From the NCBI GenBank assembly GCA_003023725.1, contig PXYT01000047.1, forward strand, positions 1-39,213: a stretch of DNA of 39,213 bases. Reading direction: 5' to 3'. The stretch comes from Sulfobacillus benefaciens (GTDB lineage: Bacteria; Bacillota; Sulfobacillia; Sulfobacillales; Sulfobacillaceae). Below are positions 16,411-24,466 of the stretch, one piece after another. Below the pieces are notes generated by a model. The model searched no databases, was not told the DNA's origin, and saw only the letters and a list, made by a program, of their open reading frames with translations. Position numbers and translations under genes: made by a program. How positions within the stretch are numbered: the first letter of the stretch is position 1; the number at the start of each line of letters is the position of its first letter.

Positions 16411-17724
16411 TCACAATTCGTTGTGAATAGCCTCAAGAGTGTGACCGGGACGGATGTCCTGGCCGAACAACATGACCACTCCGGCCAGCACTTGTGCTCC
16501 GGCTACGATCCACAGCAGGTCTTGGGGACTGTGACGGGCAAAAAATAGCCCGGCCAAAAGAGGCAAGATCACAAACATGGTATCCACCGCCGCTTGTGCA
16601 AAGAATACGCCGCTGGCCCTTACCCGGGTGGGATAGGATTCGCTGGCGTAGCGGAAATTACAGCCGTAGAGGCCGTTGCCAAAAATGCCGTAGATGACCA
16701 TGGCCAAAACATCGATGCCATATGAGCCGTGAGCTTCAATAATGAGAACAGGTGTGAGGGCCGCGACTATGGCTCCCACCACCTGGATCCACTTGGGAGG
16801 AATGTAGTCTGAAAGAATACCGATAGACACCTGCGCAACTAAGGCAACCCAGTTGTTGATGGCCAACAACAGCGCCGCCATACCTACCGAGAAGTGCTGC
16901 ACATCCGTGGCGTAAAGGGTCACGAAGGTGGCGACCATAATGACCCCGGCCGGCGCCAGAAAATTGAATACCGTGACCACGATGGACTGACGCCTGACGT
17001 CTCGGTCCAGCATTTGGGAGACAATACTTCTTCTTGCCGCCTCGACATTGGAATGAATCCCTTCGGTGCCGACAAGACCATGTTTGCGTTCCTCCAATGC
17101 CTTGCGGAATTGGGGTGATTCGCGCAGGAAGGCTGAAGCCACCAAAGCCATGAGGACGGGGGCAAACGCTATCAGAAACAACGGACGCCAGTCGGGGAGG
17201 AATATGGCTGCCATGGTTCCGGCGATGGCGCTGCCCAAGGGAAATCCCGCCTGCATCACCCCCATCAGCATACCTCGCCGGCGTGCAGGCGCTTCTTCGG
17301 AAATCAGCGTGTTTACCGGCGATGTGGCATTTATGCCCACACCCGATAGCATTCGTACGACAGCCAAACTGGACACATTGCCCACGAATGCCGTAAGGCC
17401 GGAAAAAATCCCCGTCGCCGTTAAGATGATTTGAAATGTGGGTTTGCGTCCGACTCTGTCGGCGACAGGACCTAAGATGAAGCCGGTGATCGCTCCGAAG
17501 GCAAAGACACCCGCGACCAAGTAAGAAATCATGGAACTCGTCATGTGAAATGTTGCCGCGATGGACGGTAACGAGGCACCAAAGATGGCAACATCAAAGG
17601 TGGTAAATAAGTATCCGGCCAGCCCGATACCGGTCAGGATCCAGACATAGGTCGTTGGAGAAAAGTGTAGCCGGCCTACTTGCACCGGTTCCGCCGACAC
17701 CCCTGCGGAAATATCTTTCTTCAT
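16411..17724 (-). CDS. MFS transporter, aromatic/organic acid:H+ symporter type
   Basis: 437 aa, 12 hydrophobic segments, major facilitator superfamily. The first helices carry LFTTFDVAIFGASLPSIAAT, and the loop 2-3 signature is FILGPVADRVGRKPTFQ. The repeat in the second half is seen around IGILSDYIPPKWIQVVGAIV and NFRYASESYPTRVRASGVFF. The Asp in TM1 (FDVAIFGASLP) and the GPVADRVGRKP loop fit the AAHS/metabolite-H+ symporter group, so uptake of a carboxylic acid is likely. The ATG at 17724 has GGGAGG 7 nt upstream. It is the first gene of the acyl-CoA block and has a promoter with overlapping palindromes upstream, consistent with substrate-induced control. Confidence 0.9.
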   Translation of the reverse strand: MKKDISAGVSAEPVQVGRLHFSPTTYVWILTGIGLAGYLFTTFDVAIFGASLPSIAATFHMTSSMISYLVAGVFAFGAITGFILGPVADRVGRKPTFQIILTATGIFSGLTAFVGNVSSLAVVRMLSGVGINATSPVNTLISEEAPARRRGMLMGVMQAGFPLGSAIAGTMAAIFLPDWRPLFLIAFAPVLMALVASAFLRESPQFRKALEERKHGLVGTEGIHSNVEAARRSIVSQMLDRDVRRQSIVVTVFNFLAPAGVIMVATFVTLYATDVQHFSVGMAALLLAINNWVALVAQVSIGILSDYIPPKWIQVVGAIVAALTPVLIIEAHGSYGIDVLAMVIYGIFGNGLYGCNFRYASESYPTRVRASGVFFAQAAVDTMFVILPLLAGLFFARHSPQDLLWIVAGAQVLAGVVMLFGQDIRPGHTLEAIHNEL

Positions 17725-17759
17725 TAACTAACCTCCCATGGGTTGCGGTTAGGGGACAT

Positions 17760-17784
17760 ATTCCACACTGTGGAATCATGATTC
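17760..17784 (-). promoter_or_regulatory. Two overlapping palindromic operators before the MFS gene
   Basis: A perfect palindrome with 8-bp arms around one central base (ATTCCACA-C-TGTGGAAT, 17760-17776) overlaps a perfect 12-bp palindrome GAATCATGATTC (17773-17784). They lie 36-60 bp upstream of the MFS start and just downstream of the predicted -10, which is a position for repression. IclR-family operators are often such TGGAAT/ATTCCA dyads, so the IclR gene at 12771-13586 is the natural candidate. Confidence 0.6.
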
Positions 17785-17798
17785 TGAATCACTTGCAT

Positions 17799-17825
17799 GG
17801 TATATGTCTGATCTTTCTGTGTCAA
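17799..17825 (-). promoter_or_regulatory. Putative sigma-A promoter of the MFS/acyl-CoA block
   Basis: On the minus strand a perfect -35 TTGACA (17825-17820) is followed after 15 nt by TATACC (17804-17799); a 17-nt spacing would give the weaker TACCAT. The overlapping palindromes at 17760-17784 lie immediately downstream. No other good promoter is seen in the 280 bp before the MFS gene. Confidence 0.45.
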
Positions 17826-18264
17826 TATAATTTTGCGAAGAATGCGATAGTTTTAAACAATGCTCCTGCTGTGTTTGAAACTCCGGCGAGCCCGCAATTG
17901 CGTGACGTCCGGGTGTGCTATTGCCGGTCGTCAGAAGGCTGCTAGGGTGGCAATTAGACACTCCGAGCCCATCCAGAGTTGTGTGGGTAAAATGTGACAA
18001 AGGGATGAAAGAGCATGGTCCAGATCTCTCCTTATGCAGACACCAGGCTTGAGAAGTCCCGGGAAAATGGTGGCAGGTGTCTGACGTTAAACGTAATTGT
18101 TCGGTGGCAGTTCAACAAGTATCGTCTCGATTCACCCAACCATCGGCTCAAGAGGCCTGGGCGAGTATCCAAAGTGGAGAATTCACGAACCATGAGTGAA
18201 GGCATACTATGAAGAAAGAGTGGTTGCGCATTTCCCGGAAATTCACTAGAAAGTGGCGAGCCTC
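17826..18264. other. Intergenic region, nothing firm
   Basis: This separates the divergent MFS gene and the small coiled-coil gene. It contains spaced complementary octamers CAGACACC and GGTGTCTG around 18040-18085, about 35 bp apart, of unknown meaning. The open frame at 18015-18212 has no ribosome site and no protein-like composition, so I do not call it. Confidence 0.3.
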
Positions 18265-18516
18265 ATGGACCACGAAGTTCTCGAGCGTTTTGACCAACTC
18301 GAACGGCGTATTGAATCAAAAATTGATAAAGTATCCTCGCGTTTAGAAGAACACATGAGGATTGTAAAAACTGACTTAGAAAACCGCCTTGACGAAATGA
18401 AGTCAGGTCTGGATAAAAAACAAGTCCGCAGAACAAGTTGGTGGCAAACGGCCACTATTGCCGGCGTCGCGCTTCTGGGAATCATCATAACCGCGGTCAT
18501 TACCACCCATTCTTAA
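18265..18516 (+). CDS. Small coiled-coil protein with C-terminal membrane anchor
   Basis: 83 aa from the ATG at 18265 (87 aa if the GTG at 18253 is used; neither has a strong SD). Residues about 3-50 form a charged heptad-like helix (DHEVLERFDQLERRIESKID, RLEEHMRIVKTDLENRLDEM). A basic hinge KKQVRRTSWW and a single hydrophobic segment (TATIAGVALLGIIITAVITT) follow. The layout resembles XhlA-like phage/hemolysin-associated proteins, but no phage genes are nearby and the likeness may be structural only. Function unknown. Confidence 0.55.
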   Translation: MDHEVLERFDQLERRIESKIDKVSSRLEEHMRIVKTDLENRLDEMKSGLDKKQVRRTSWWQTATIAGVALLGIIITAVITTHS

Positions 18517-18796
18517 CCGGTGACGCTCATAACCGGGACGGTTCCCGGCAAATCGGTATTGAATGAAGTTGTGCAGCATCTCCAACATCAGCCCGACATG
18601 GGGTTTTGTGTGAGTTGAGAGAGACCCCATCCCGGTGCCAGATCTTCTTTCGGTTCCCTCTGCTGCCTCCCGAACGCATCTGGAAAGACCGGCTCGAAGA
18701 GACGGGAAAATGGGAATGAGACCGGCAACTCCCGGGGATTTGCTCCGGCATCTCTGCCCGGAAAATACGCTCTCTCCCAGGGGTCCAGTGCTGTGT
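18517..18796. other. Degenerate stretch downstream of an intron remnant
   Basis: On the minus strand this is the sequence just past the decayed group II intron 3' end, i.e. what would have been its 3' exon. A short frame there (KPHVGLMLEMLHNFIQYRFA) looks protein-like, but I do not recognise it. No intact gene. Confidence 0.2.
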
Positions 18797-19010
18797 CCCC
18801 TCATCCAACCGGACTTGTGGTTTTCACACCTTCGGTTCTGTAAGAGCCAGATGCCCCGAAGTTGGGGCGAGGACGTACGCTGAAACTTTCCGTCATATTG
18901 CGCGCAAGGGAGTGCAAGCCGAGCTTCCTTAAGCAGCGCCTGGGCCAGAAGTTTAATGCCGGCTTAGATTCCTGGTTAACCACAAACACCCGAGGGCGCT
19001 GCAGAATCTT
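18797..19010 (-). mobile_element. Decayed 3' end of a group II intron (RT tail plus domain V)
   Basis: At 18797-18838 (minus) a sequence matches domain V and the following bases of the intact intron at 31 kb. It shares GACTTGTGG and the CCCCTCATC-AACCGGACTTG core in plus orientation, with a few substitutions that spoil the stem. Just upstream (18840-19010) one frame reads VFVVNQESKPALNFW...KLGLHSLARN...VRPRP. This aligns by eye with the end of the intact reverse transcriptase (AFVAKRWNRSPALDAEW...HMGLPSLAMM...QLPRP). The CCTCGCCC...GGGCA element between RT stop and domain V is also shared. The rest of the intron is missing, so this is a dead fragment of a related intron. Confidence 0.65.
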
Positions 19011-19220
19011 GGATTCAGTCGATTCCGGTAAGTTGTTCCTCCCCCAGGCTCAATGAGTCGCTCACCCCCCTCACCGCCGTGAAATCTATCTCATCGCAGA
19101 TGAACCGTGGAGAATTTGCTCTGGGCGAGTCAATCCCTAGCTGGGGATCGCCAACAGTTGCAAATTGTCCCGGACCGTGAGTGCCGCGATGACGGCAAAA
19201 ATTGATACCGTCCCTGATTT
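19011..19220. other. Unassigned gap beyond truncated lipB
   Basis: About 210 bp between the intron remnant and the truncated lipB end. I see no convincing gene, RNA or repeat. The missing C-terminal codons of lipB are not found here. Confidence 0.3.
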
Positions 19221-19778
19221 TCACAACCGGTTCTGTGAACCGAAGGCGTCATGGGCAATGCCGCAAGGCACGATCCACTGGAACGATCGTAGGTCAGTGG
19301 TAACATTCAGCGCAAGCTCATGGTATGTGACGTTGTCCTGGCTAGCCATTCCGATGGCGGCAATCTTGTCTTGCCCCACCCAGACGCCGGGGTAGTCTCT
19401 ATCCCGTTGCTCCTGTATTCCCACTTTATCCAGTACCCGAATGGTGACTTCTTCGAGCTCCTCCACCACTTGGTGGAGATCCCGGGGATGCGAGCCTATG
19501 ATCGGATACACGACAAACTGCCCGGGACCATGATAGGTGGCTCGCCCACCCCGGTCGGTTTCAACCAGATCTACATCGCTCGCTTTGAGTGGGGAGGGGA
19601 ATACTTTCAGATCTTCCCATCCCCCTCCCCGGCCCAAGGTGATAGCGTCGGGATGTTCAACCCACAAAAGGATATCGCCGATTTGACCCGCCGCACGGCG
19701 GATACGATAGGCGTGTTGCAGAGTATAGGCTCGCCGATAGTCCAGTCTTCCCAAGCGAATCACGGCAAACGAGTTCAT
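19221..19778 (-). pseudogene. lipB: Octanoyl (lipoyl) transferase LipB, C-terminally truncated
   Basis: LipB moves octanoate from acyl-carrier protein to lipoyl domains. The frame shows HPDAITLGRGGGWEDL, the core RGGRATYHGPGQFVVYP, the catalytic lysine region GQDKIAAIGM, and the catalytic cysteine region WIVPCGI. Right after VPCGI the family sequence stops and an unrelated 12-residue tail (AHDAFGSQNRL) leads to a stop. About 30-45 residues of the usual C-terminus are lost, giving 185 aa. Core catalytic residues remain, so weak activity is not excluded. The ATG at 19778 overlaps the stop of the upstream lpd fragment (ATGA), showing a former lpd-lipB operon. Confidence 0.75.
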
Positions 19779-20026
19779 AATTGGCGGACCAGCTCCTGGG
19801 CTGCTTCGCTCAATGCTTCGGCAACGGTCGGATGACCGTGGACAATTGCGGCAAGATCTTCGGCCAAAGCTTCTAATCTGAGGGCTAATGTGGCCTCGGC
19901 AATGACTTCGGATGCCATGGGAGCAAGGATATGAACACCTAAAATTCTCCCTGTGGGCTTGGAGGCCACAATTTTGACCATCCCTTGCGCTTGTCCCGCA
20001 ATCACGGAACGGGCATTGAAGGACCT
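19775..20026 (-). pseudogene. lpd: Dihydrolipoamide dehydrogenase C-terminal fragment
   Basis: Only the dimerisation domain of an E3/Lpd flavoprotein remains. It reads RSVIAGQAQGMVKIVASKPT, then GRILGVHILAPMASEVIAEA, and ends with the active-site base motif IVHGHPTVAEALSEAAQEL (His-x-His-Pro-T). Everything before about 20026 on this strand is unrelated: the FAD- and NAD-binding domains and redox cysteines are absent. The open frame extends to 20242 only by running antisense through narJ sequence. The fragment meets the narJ tail in opposite orientation, marking a rearrangement junction. It is translationally coupled to lipB. Confidence 0.8.
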
Positions 20027-20097
20027 GGAGAGGCAGTTGGCACCCTTGCCCCTCGGATTGCCACAGTGGTTGGCCAAATACTGCAAACCCGGAGGAA

Positions 20098-20226
20098 CAT
20101 CACCCCTACCGCGCGCTGTTCGCGTTGCTAAGACGTGTCCTGGGTGTGGCGGAGAATCCAGTGGATTCCGGTGCCAAAGAACGGCCGGACCTGACGGAAT
20201 TACCCTATCCGATCGAATACTTCTAA
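20098..20226 (+). pseudogene. narJ: narJ C-terminal fragment
   Basis: Immediately before narI, a plus frame reads HHPYRALFALLRRVLGVAEN followed by PDLTELPYPIEYF and a TAA at 20224-20226. This looks like the tail of NarJ, the chaperone that inserts the molybdenum cofactor into NarG, and its place before narI fits. Possible further narJ sequence (LKDLERQLAPLPLGLPQWLA) lies in another frame at about 20015-20085, up to the junction with the lpd fragment. NarG, NarH and most of NarJ are absent. Confidence 0.55.
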
Positions 20227-20240
20227 CCGGGAGGCACGTC

Positions 20241-20933
20241 ATGAATCAATTTTGGTGGCTCATTTATCCCTATTTAAGCGTGACGGTATTGATCGTCGGA
20301 AGCCTATATCGGTATGCCTTCAACCCTATGAGTTGGGGCTCACGGTCCAGCGAATTACTCGAAAAACGACAGCTGCGATGGGGTAGCCAACTGTTTCATT
20401 GGGGTCTGCTCCTGGTTATTGTGGGTCATGTTATGGGGCTTCTCATACCGGTGTCAGTGTACCAGGCCATCGGCATATCGCACGACATGTATCATACCAA
20501 TGCCGACATTTTGGGTGGAATGGCAGGACTCATAACATGGATTGGATTACTCATCCTTCTCATTCGTCGGCTCGGAAATCGCCGCATTCGTACGAATTCG
20601 AGTGTGTCTGACATAGTCGCGCTCATTCTTTTGTTTATTGTCGTGAGTCTCGGGGACAGTATGACGCTTATTTACAACAATGTGGTCGGCCCCTATGGAT
20701 ATCGGCACACCATTGGTCCATGGGTGCGGGGGTTGTTAGTGCTACATCCTGATGTGGCACTCATGTCTCATGTTCCGGTGTTGTTTCAAATTCATATTAT
20801 TTTGGCCTTTTTGCTATTTGCTCTCTTGCCATTTACGCGCTTGGTCCATATTTGGAGCTTGCCGTTGGCGTATTTGCGGAGAACGCCTATTCAATACCGA
20901 TCGCGCCAACAGTACCGGCGCCACCCCTCATAA
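20241..20933 (+). CDS. narI: Respiratory nitrate reductase gamma subunit (cytochrome b)
   Basis: Membrane cytochrome b that takes electrons from quinol and passes them to NarH/NarG. 230 aa with about five membrane helices. Haem ligands are in place: H53 and H63 ten residues apart (LFHWGLLLVIVGH), and a second pair 18 residues apart near the C-terminus (FQIHIILAF...TRLVHIW). These match the ligand spacing of E. coli NarI. The ATG at 20241 follows GGGAGG. The gene is complete and clean although its partners narG and narH are not in the window and narJ is a fragment. Either it serves a reductase encoded elsewhere or it has only recently lost its operon. Confidence 0.9.
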   Translation: MNQFWWLIYPYLSVTVLIVGSLYRYAFNPMSWGSRSSELLEKRQLRWGSQLFHWGLLLVIVGHVMGLLIPVSVYQAIGISHDMYHTNADILGGMAGLITWIGLLILLIRRLGNRRIRTNSSVSDIVALILLFIVVSLGDSMTLIYNNVVGPYGYRHTIGPWVRGLLVLHPDVALMSHVPVLFQIHIILAFLLFALLPFTRLVHIWSLPLAYLRRTPIQYRSRQQYRRHPS

Positions 20934-21068
20934 AGAGTGGGGGCCGTGATGCTGGCGTTTCATCGAAATTCGGGTGTGTATATCATTGGAACCCAAAGTT
21001 GGAATACGAGCTCAGTCCCTTGGAATACGCTCACAGCTCGTCGGGCATTCGTGTTAGGTGAATCCTTT

Positions 21069-21505
21069 TGACCGGATACGCCGTTTACGACACGAGCCCC
21101 GGAACATCTTATGGAGAAGGATGTTAAATGGGTTTGGCGGCACGTCCTTTGCTTCGCCTCAGTGGGCAGGAATCACACTCACGATGGATTCTGCTCTGAA
21201 GAGTCAAATTGGGTTTCCTATCCCCTGTTTATGCGGTCTTTCAAAGTCCGCTAAATACGTTCTTCCCGGCTTTTCACCCCATTACCAAGGGCAACAATTG
21301 GTTCTACTATGACCACGCAGGTTACAGCCGTGTGAGTAGCTTGGGTAGTCCCAATGTCTCTAATCTGACAGGGGATACTCATTTCTTGACACCGCGGCTA
21401 TTGCGATTATCCTTCAGTCAAAACCGGCCTGGGGATGTTTCCTCAATCCGCTTGAAAGACTTCCGCCAGTACGGTCAACACTCATTTGCGAACAAGAACG
21501 GCTGA
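21069..21505 (+). pseudogene. S53 (sedolisin/kumamolisin) peptidase C-terminal relic
   Basis: Acid-active secreted serine-carboxyl peptidase family. One frame gives GYAVYDTSPGTSYGEG and stops. A neighbouring frame gives GFGGTSFASPQWAGITL, the nucleophile Ser region (GTS-x-(A/S)-x-P-x-WAG; the Ser codon is at 21145-21147). A third frame (from 21209) gives VYAVFQSPLNTFFPAFHPIT, KGNNWFYYDHAGYSRVSSLG and SPNVSNL, the calcium-binding C-terminal end (GNN...GYD-x-x-(T/S)-G-LG-x-PN). Catalytic Glu/Asp regions and the pro-domain are missing. This is a relic; such peptidases are typical of acidophiles. Confidence 0.65.
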
Positions 21506-22293
21506 TGATGGATCATTCGTGCGGAGAAAGACTTGGTGAACTATCGACCATCGACTTCAGGCCACAATCGTGAACTTATAATTAGGAAGGGCGATGTTCG
21601 TCTCGGACACGGGTATTCGTCGCCTACACAGCTCAGATGTCTGTCGGGGTCGGCAACAACGTTTTGTATTGCGAATTCCACCTCGAGGGGTTCGGCAAAA
21701 ACGTCCTTTATGACTCCTATTTGAACATTCTCTTCGAATGGAACCAGGAATTGGTCGGGTTGTCACTCAGTGAGTGGTCGTGACCACTCGCATGGACATT
21801 TCGGGGTTTTAGTCAAACTTATCCAAAAACACCTCCTAGAAAGAAAGCGAGGACGTATACACATTCAGATTCCTTTGGCCGTAGCCAGTGGTTTAAGCCT
21901 GTATCTGATACAGTGATTAAGGGGCATCTATAACAACGGAACGAAAATCGCAATAGATGGGTTGAGGGTTTATCAGCATTCTGAGAGAATTCCTTGATGC
22001 GTTAAGGGGCCGGTTAGTCCTTGATTTGCCTCTTAAAGTCCCTTACACACAAAATGCGTGGAGATCCGCCCTCTCAAGAGCGTAACGAAACGCTGAAATG
22101 TCTCTCTTAATGAGAGATTTGCACCGCTGCTATCTTGCATAATGGGAACATCACGGGACCTTGGCTGTATTGCACGAGTCTGCAATACACGATTATTGGG
22201 AGCATGACACAGGGTAACACAAGCTGTGAAATAAGTCTGGCGGAGGGCCTTGTTTTGTGTCGCCGGACGGAGGAAACAGGGGGAATAAGACTG
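21506..22293. other. Mostly unassigned; one possible coding relic
   Basis: A plus frame at about 21610-21780 reads VFVAYTAQMSVGVGNNVLYC, HLEGFGKNVLYDSYLNILFE and WNQELVGLSLSEWS and stops at TGA. It looks like real protein but I do not recognise it; it could be an extension of the degraded exported peptidase. At 21772-21789 is a small perfect inverted repeat (GAGTGGTC-GT-GACCACTC) straddling that stop. The rest shows no gene. In-frame sequence upstream of the cupin start (22135-22293) lacks a ribosome site. Confidence 0.3.
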
Positions 22294-22737
22294 ATGGCAC
22301 TGAAAGTTGAATCCGGACGACATTATTCGGCGGTGGATCTCGGGGATTGGAGCGCGCTTGGCCAGTATCACGTGGAACAGCCCATGCCCTTCCCGGGAAA
22401 GGTCTTCTTGTCGGAACTGCTGGGACTGACGGGCATGGAAGTCTCGCTCAACCGTCTTGCGGCTGGAGACAACATGCCTTTTACGCATCGACACCGTGAG
22501 CACGAAGAGCTTTACCTCTTTGTCGGTGGCCAGGGCCAGTTTCAAGTGGACGGTACGATCATATCAGTACGCGAAGGGACAGCAATTCGGGTCAGCCCTC
22601 AAGGGGATCGCACGTGGCGCAACAATTCCACGGAAGACTTATATTACATTGTGGTCCAAGCCAAGGCCGGAAGCCTTGCCGAGAGCACGTTTCACGACGG
22701 CGAACTGGGTTCCAGCACGGTGTCGTGGCCTGATTAA
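22294..22737 (+). CDS. Cupin domain protein
   Basis: 147 aa single-cupin beta-barrel, probably a small metal-dependent enzyme or sensor. The first cupin motif reads PFTHRHREHEELYLFVGGQG (H-x-H-x-x-x-E metal ligands). The second, VREGTAIRVSPQGDRTWRNN, lacks the usual late His (Arg is in its place), as in many uncharacterised cupins. Preceding blocks are VDLGDWSALGQYHVEQ and GMEVSLNRLAAGDNMPF. The ATG at 22294 follows AGGGGGA by 9 nt. It stands alone on the plus strand among relics and is followed by a stem-loop, so it is probably a monocistronic gene. Confidence 0.85.
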   Translation: MALKVESGRHYSAVDLGDWSALGQYHVEQPMPFPGKVFLSELLGLTGMEVSLNRLAAGDNMPFTHRHREHEELYLFVGGQGQFQVDGTIISVREGTAIRVSPQGDRTWRNNSTEDLYYIVVQAKAGSLAESTFHDGELGSSTVSWPD

Positions 22738-22870
22738 GCGTTTGACGGCAGCGGAGGTTAGTGACAGCCGGGTCAGGGGGTGGACTTGGAGCATGGTGGG
22801 GTGTGCCTTTATTCCGGCTCGTAGGGAAAACTTGGATCCCGGCCCCCTGGACATATTTACGGCACTCTAG

Positions 22871-22911
22871 GGGGAGTTAATAACGGCTCCCTCTTATGGC
22901 ATTAACTCCCC
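22871..22911 (+). terminator. Stem-loop downstream of cupin gene
   Basis: Perfect 11-bp arms GGGGAGTTAAT and ATTAACTCCCC with a 19-nt loop. No T-run follows on the plus strand (CTCAAAACATT), so it is a weak or bidirectional terminator. It lies 130 bp after the cupin stop. Confidence 0.5.
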
Positions 22912-22993
22912 TCAAAACATTCACGCAATCATCATGAATAGCATCCAGAAGGAGAACGCGGCACCCTCTCATAGCGGCTTAAAAGTGGGTATT

Positions 22994-23251
22994 CTATTCA
23001 AGATGTTGAACGTACTCCGAAACCTTGTCATCCGGATGTTGTACCGTAAGATTCGCGCCGGTCGGAACTCTCGTGCGTTCCCGAATGACTTGGCAACTTG
23101 AAGTCATTAGGTGGCCACAAAACTCTGTGTTGTCGACCTTGAACACCGCATTGGTCTGACGCAATGGATCCAACGCCGGATCCGATCCAGCCATAATCAA
23201 AATGTCGCCGACAGATGCCAACTCCAATCCTACCGCTTCATAATTTAAATC
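22994..23251 (-). pseudogene. VOC (glyoxalase-like) family fragment
   Basis: The C-terminal three quarters of a small vicinal-oxygen-chelate protein: VGLELASVGDILIMAGSDPA, DPLRQTNAVFKVDNTEF, VIRERTRVPTGANLTVQHPD and EYVQHLE. The metal-ligand Glu of the last strand (EYVQH) and the (R/N)-x-T-V-x-HPD signature are kept. The frame is open further up to 23353, but those residues (CAYFRHTYAFIHVIRTRP) do not resemble the first beta-alpha-beta unit. The N-terminus is therefore probably lost. Specificity unknown. Confidence 0.55.
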
Positions 23252-23440
23252 TAAAAGTTGAGTCCTCACCCAGCAGATTCTCCTAGAACGTAAGGGACGT
23301 GTCCGTATCACGTGTATAAATGCGTATGTATGTCTGAAGTAAGCGCACCGCACTTAATCTCTCTTTCTCGAACACAGTGTAAATCACATGCCCGCGGTTC
23401 CGGAATCAGCCATCAGCATCAGAATGTCGCTGGACGTGAG

Positions 23441-23987
23441 TTAGAGGTCGACGCTTTCACCGCACTTCAACCGCCGGACGTCGGGTGCCCAGTCATTCGG
23501 CTTCGGAGCGCAACACGCTCTCAAGCACCTGAATACCCCAATCATTAATGAAACCATCGTGAATAGCATACGCGCGCCGCGGCCTTATCCTTCCGAGGTA
23601 GGAGATCAGCTCAGGCACTGTCATCCACGGCGCCTGACCCGGCACTCACAGGGTCGGAGCGTCAAAGACATCGGTCAGCGCGTCACCGGGGTGGAAGATC
23701 TCTCCATCAATCAGAAACCCGACCCACATGCGCCCGGTCACTGAGTTGGGCCACGTGCCCGGCCACTCCGGGACAGGTGTAGATCGTCAGTTGCGGATCG
23801 TGGGCGGCGGCAGTGATGAAGCGGTGTCTTCCTCGAAGTGATGGAAGTGCTCGTGGGTGATGAGAACGGTCTTGGCACCGTCCAAGATGTTTTGATCCGG
23901 CGTCATCGCGCCTGGGTCAATTACGAGGCTCTGGGCATCCTTCTCCAGGCGCACGCAGGCGGGTGGGGCGAACTTCGCGAGTTTCAT
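23441..23987 (-). pseudogene. Metallo-beta-lactamase fold hydrolase relic
   Basis: Similar to small UPF0173-like MBL hydrolases. From the ATG at 23987: MKLAKFAPPACVRLEKD, LVIDPGAMTPDQNIL and then LITHEHFHHF. Here the metal-binding H-x-H-x-D-H has lost its Asp (HEHFHH). Later pieces are in other frames: AAHDPQLTIYTCPG; DGEIFHPGDALTD; ISYLGRIRPRRAYAIHDGFI; WAPDVRRLKCGESVDL before a TAA at 23441. At least two frame changes and the lost metal ligand show a pseudogene. Confidence 0.65.
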
Positions 23988-24335
23988 ATTACATATGGTC
24001 CCCATAGTGCATTGACGATTGGCTGATTGTTAGGCAAAACAACTTGTAAGATGTCGTGGATTCCCGGCCTCGATTCGGCTTTTTTCCAGGTCGGGTGCAA
24101 GAGGGAACGGGTTTCAGTCCCCTTCTTACACTCCAAGATGACAGGGGCGCGGATGGCCATGTGTGGTTGGATGCGTCCGTCCGCGCCTCAGGACAGCGAA
24201 GAGAGCACTTCCACCTGTTGCATTTTCGTTCCGTTAAACAAACCGCAAACACAAGGGGACGTTTGTTGCCTCTCCTGACTCCATCACCAGGAGTTGTCGC
24301 GCCATGACATCTGTGGCCATTTCGCCCCTCGGTAG
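23988..24335. other. Unassigned decayed stretch
   Basis: Open frames exist on both strands but have biased, basic composition and no ribosome sites. I recognise nothing. It separates the MBL relic from the stem-loop that ends the alcohol-dehydrogenase transcript. Confidence 0.25.
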
Positions 24336-24372
24336 GCCAAGCCCCTGTATTCCTATGATACAGGGGCTTGGC
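24336..24372 (-). terminator. Strong perfect stem-loop after the alcohol-dehydrogenase gene
   Basis: 15-bp perfect arms GCCAAGCCCCTGTAT and ATACAGGGGCTTGGC with a 7-nt loop, about 95 bp beyond the stop of the minus-strand dehydrogenase. No T-run flanks it on either side, so it may act as a transcript-end stabiliser or a terminator. Confidence 0.55.
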
Positions 24373-24466
24373 ACAGTGTGCGGTAAACGGGTTATCATTC
24401 GTATGCCCTTTACTTGAGAGGTTTCTTGGATCCGATGACTTATACGCTGGTATTGCTCGGTACCGG

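Noticed and set aside
18015-18212. 65-aa plus-strand ORF
   Set aside because: No ribosome site, no family likeness, random-looking composition.
18265-18516. Phage holin/XhlA module
   Set aside because: Coiled coil plus one helix is the only likeness; no lysin, tail or other phage genes are around.
21772-21789. Small palindrome GAGTGGTC-GT-GACCACTC as an operator or attachment site
   Set aside because: It lies across the stop of a coding relic with no gene start nearby. Too little context.
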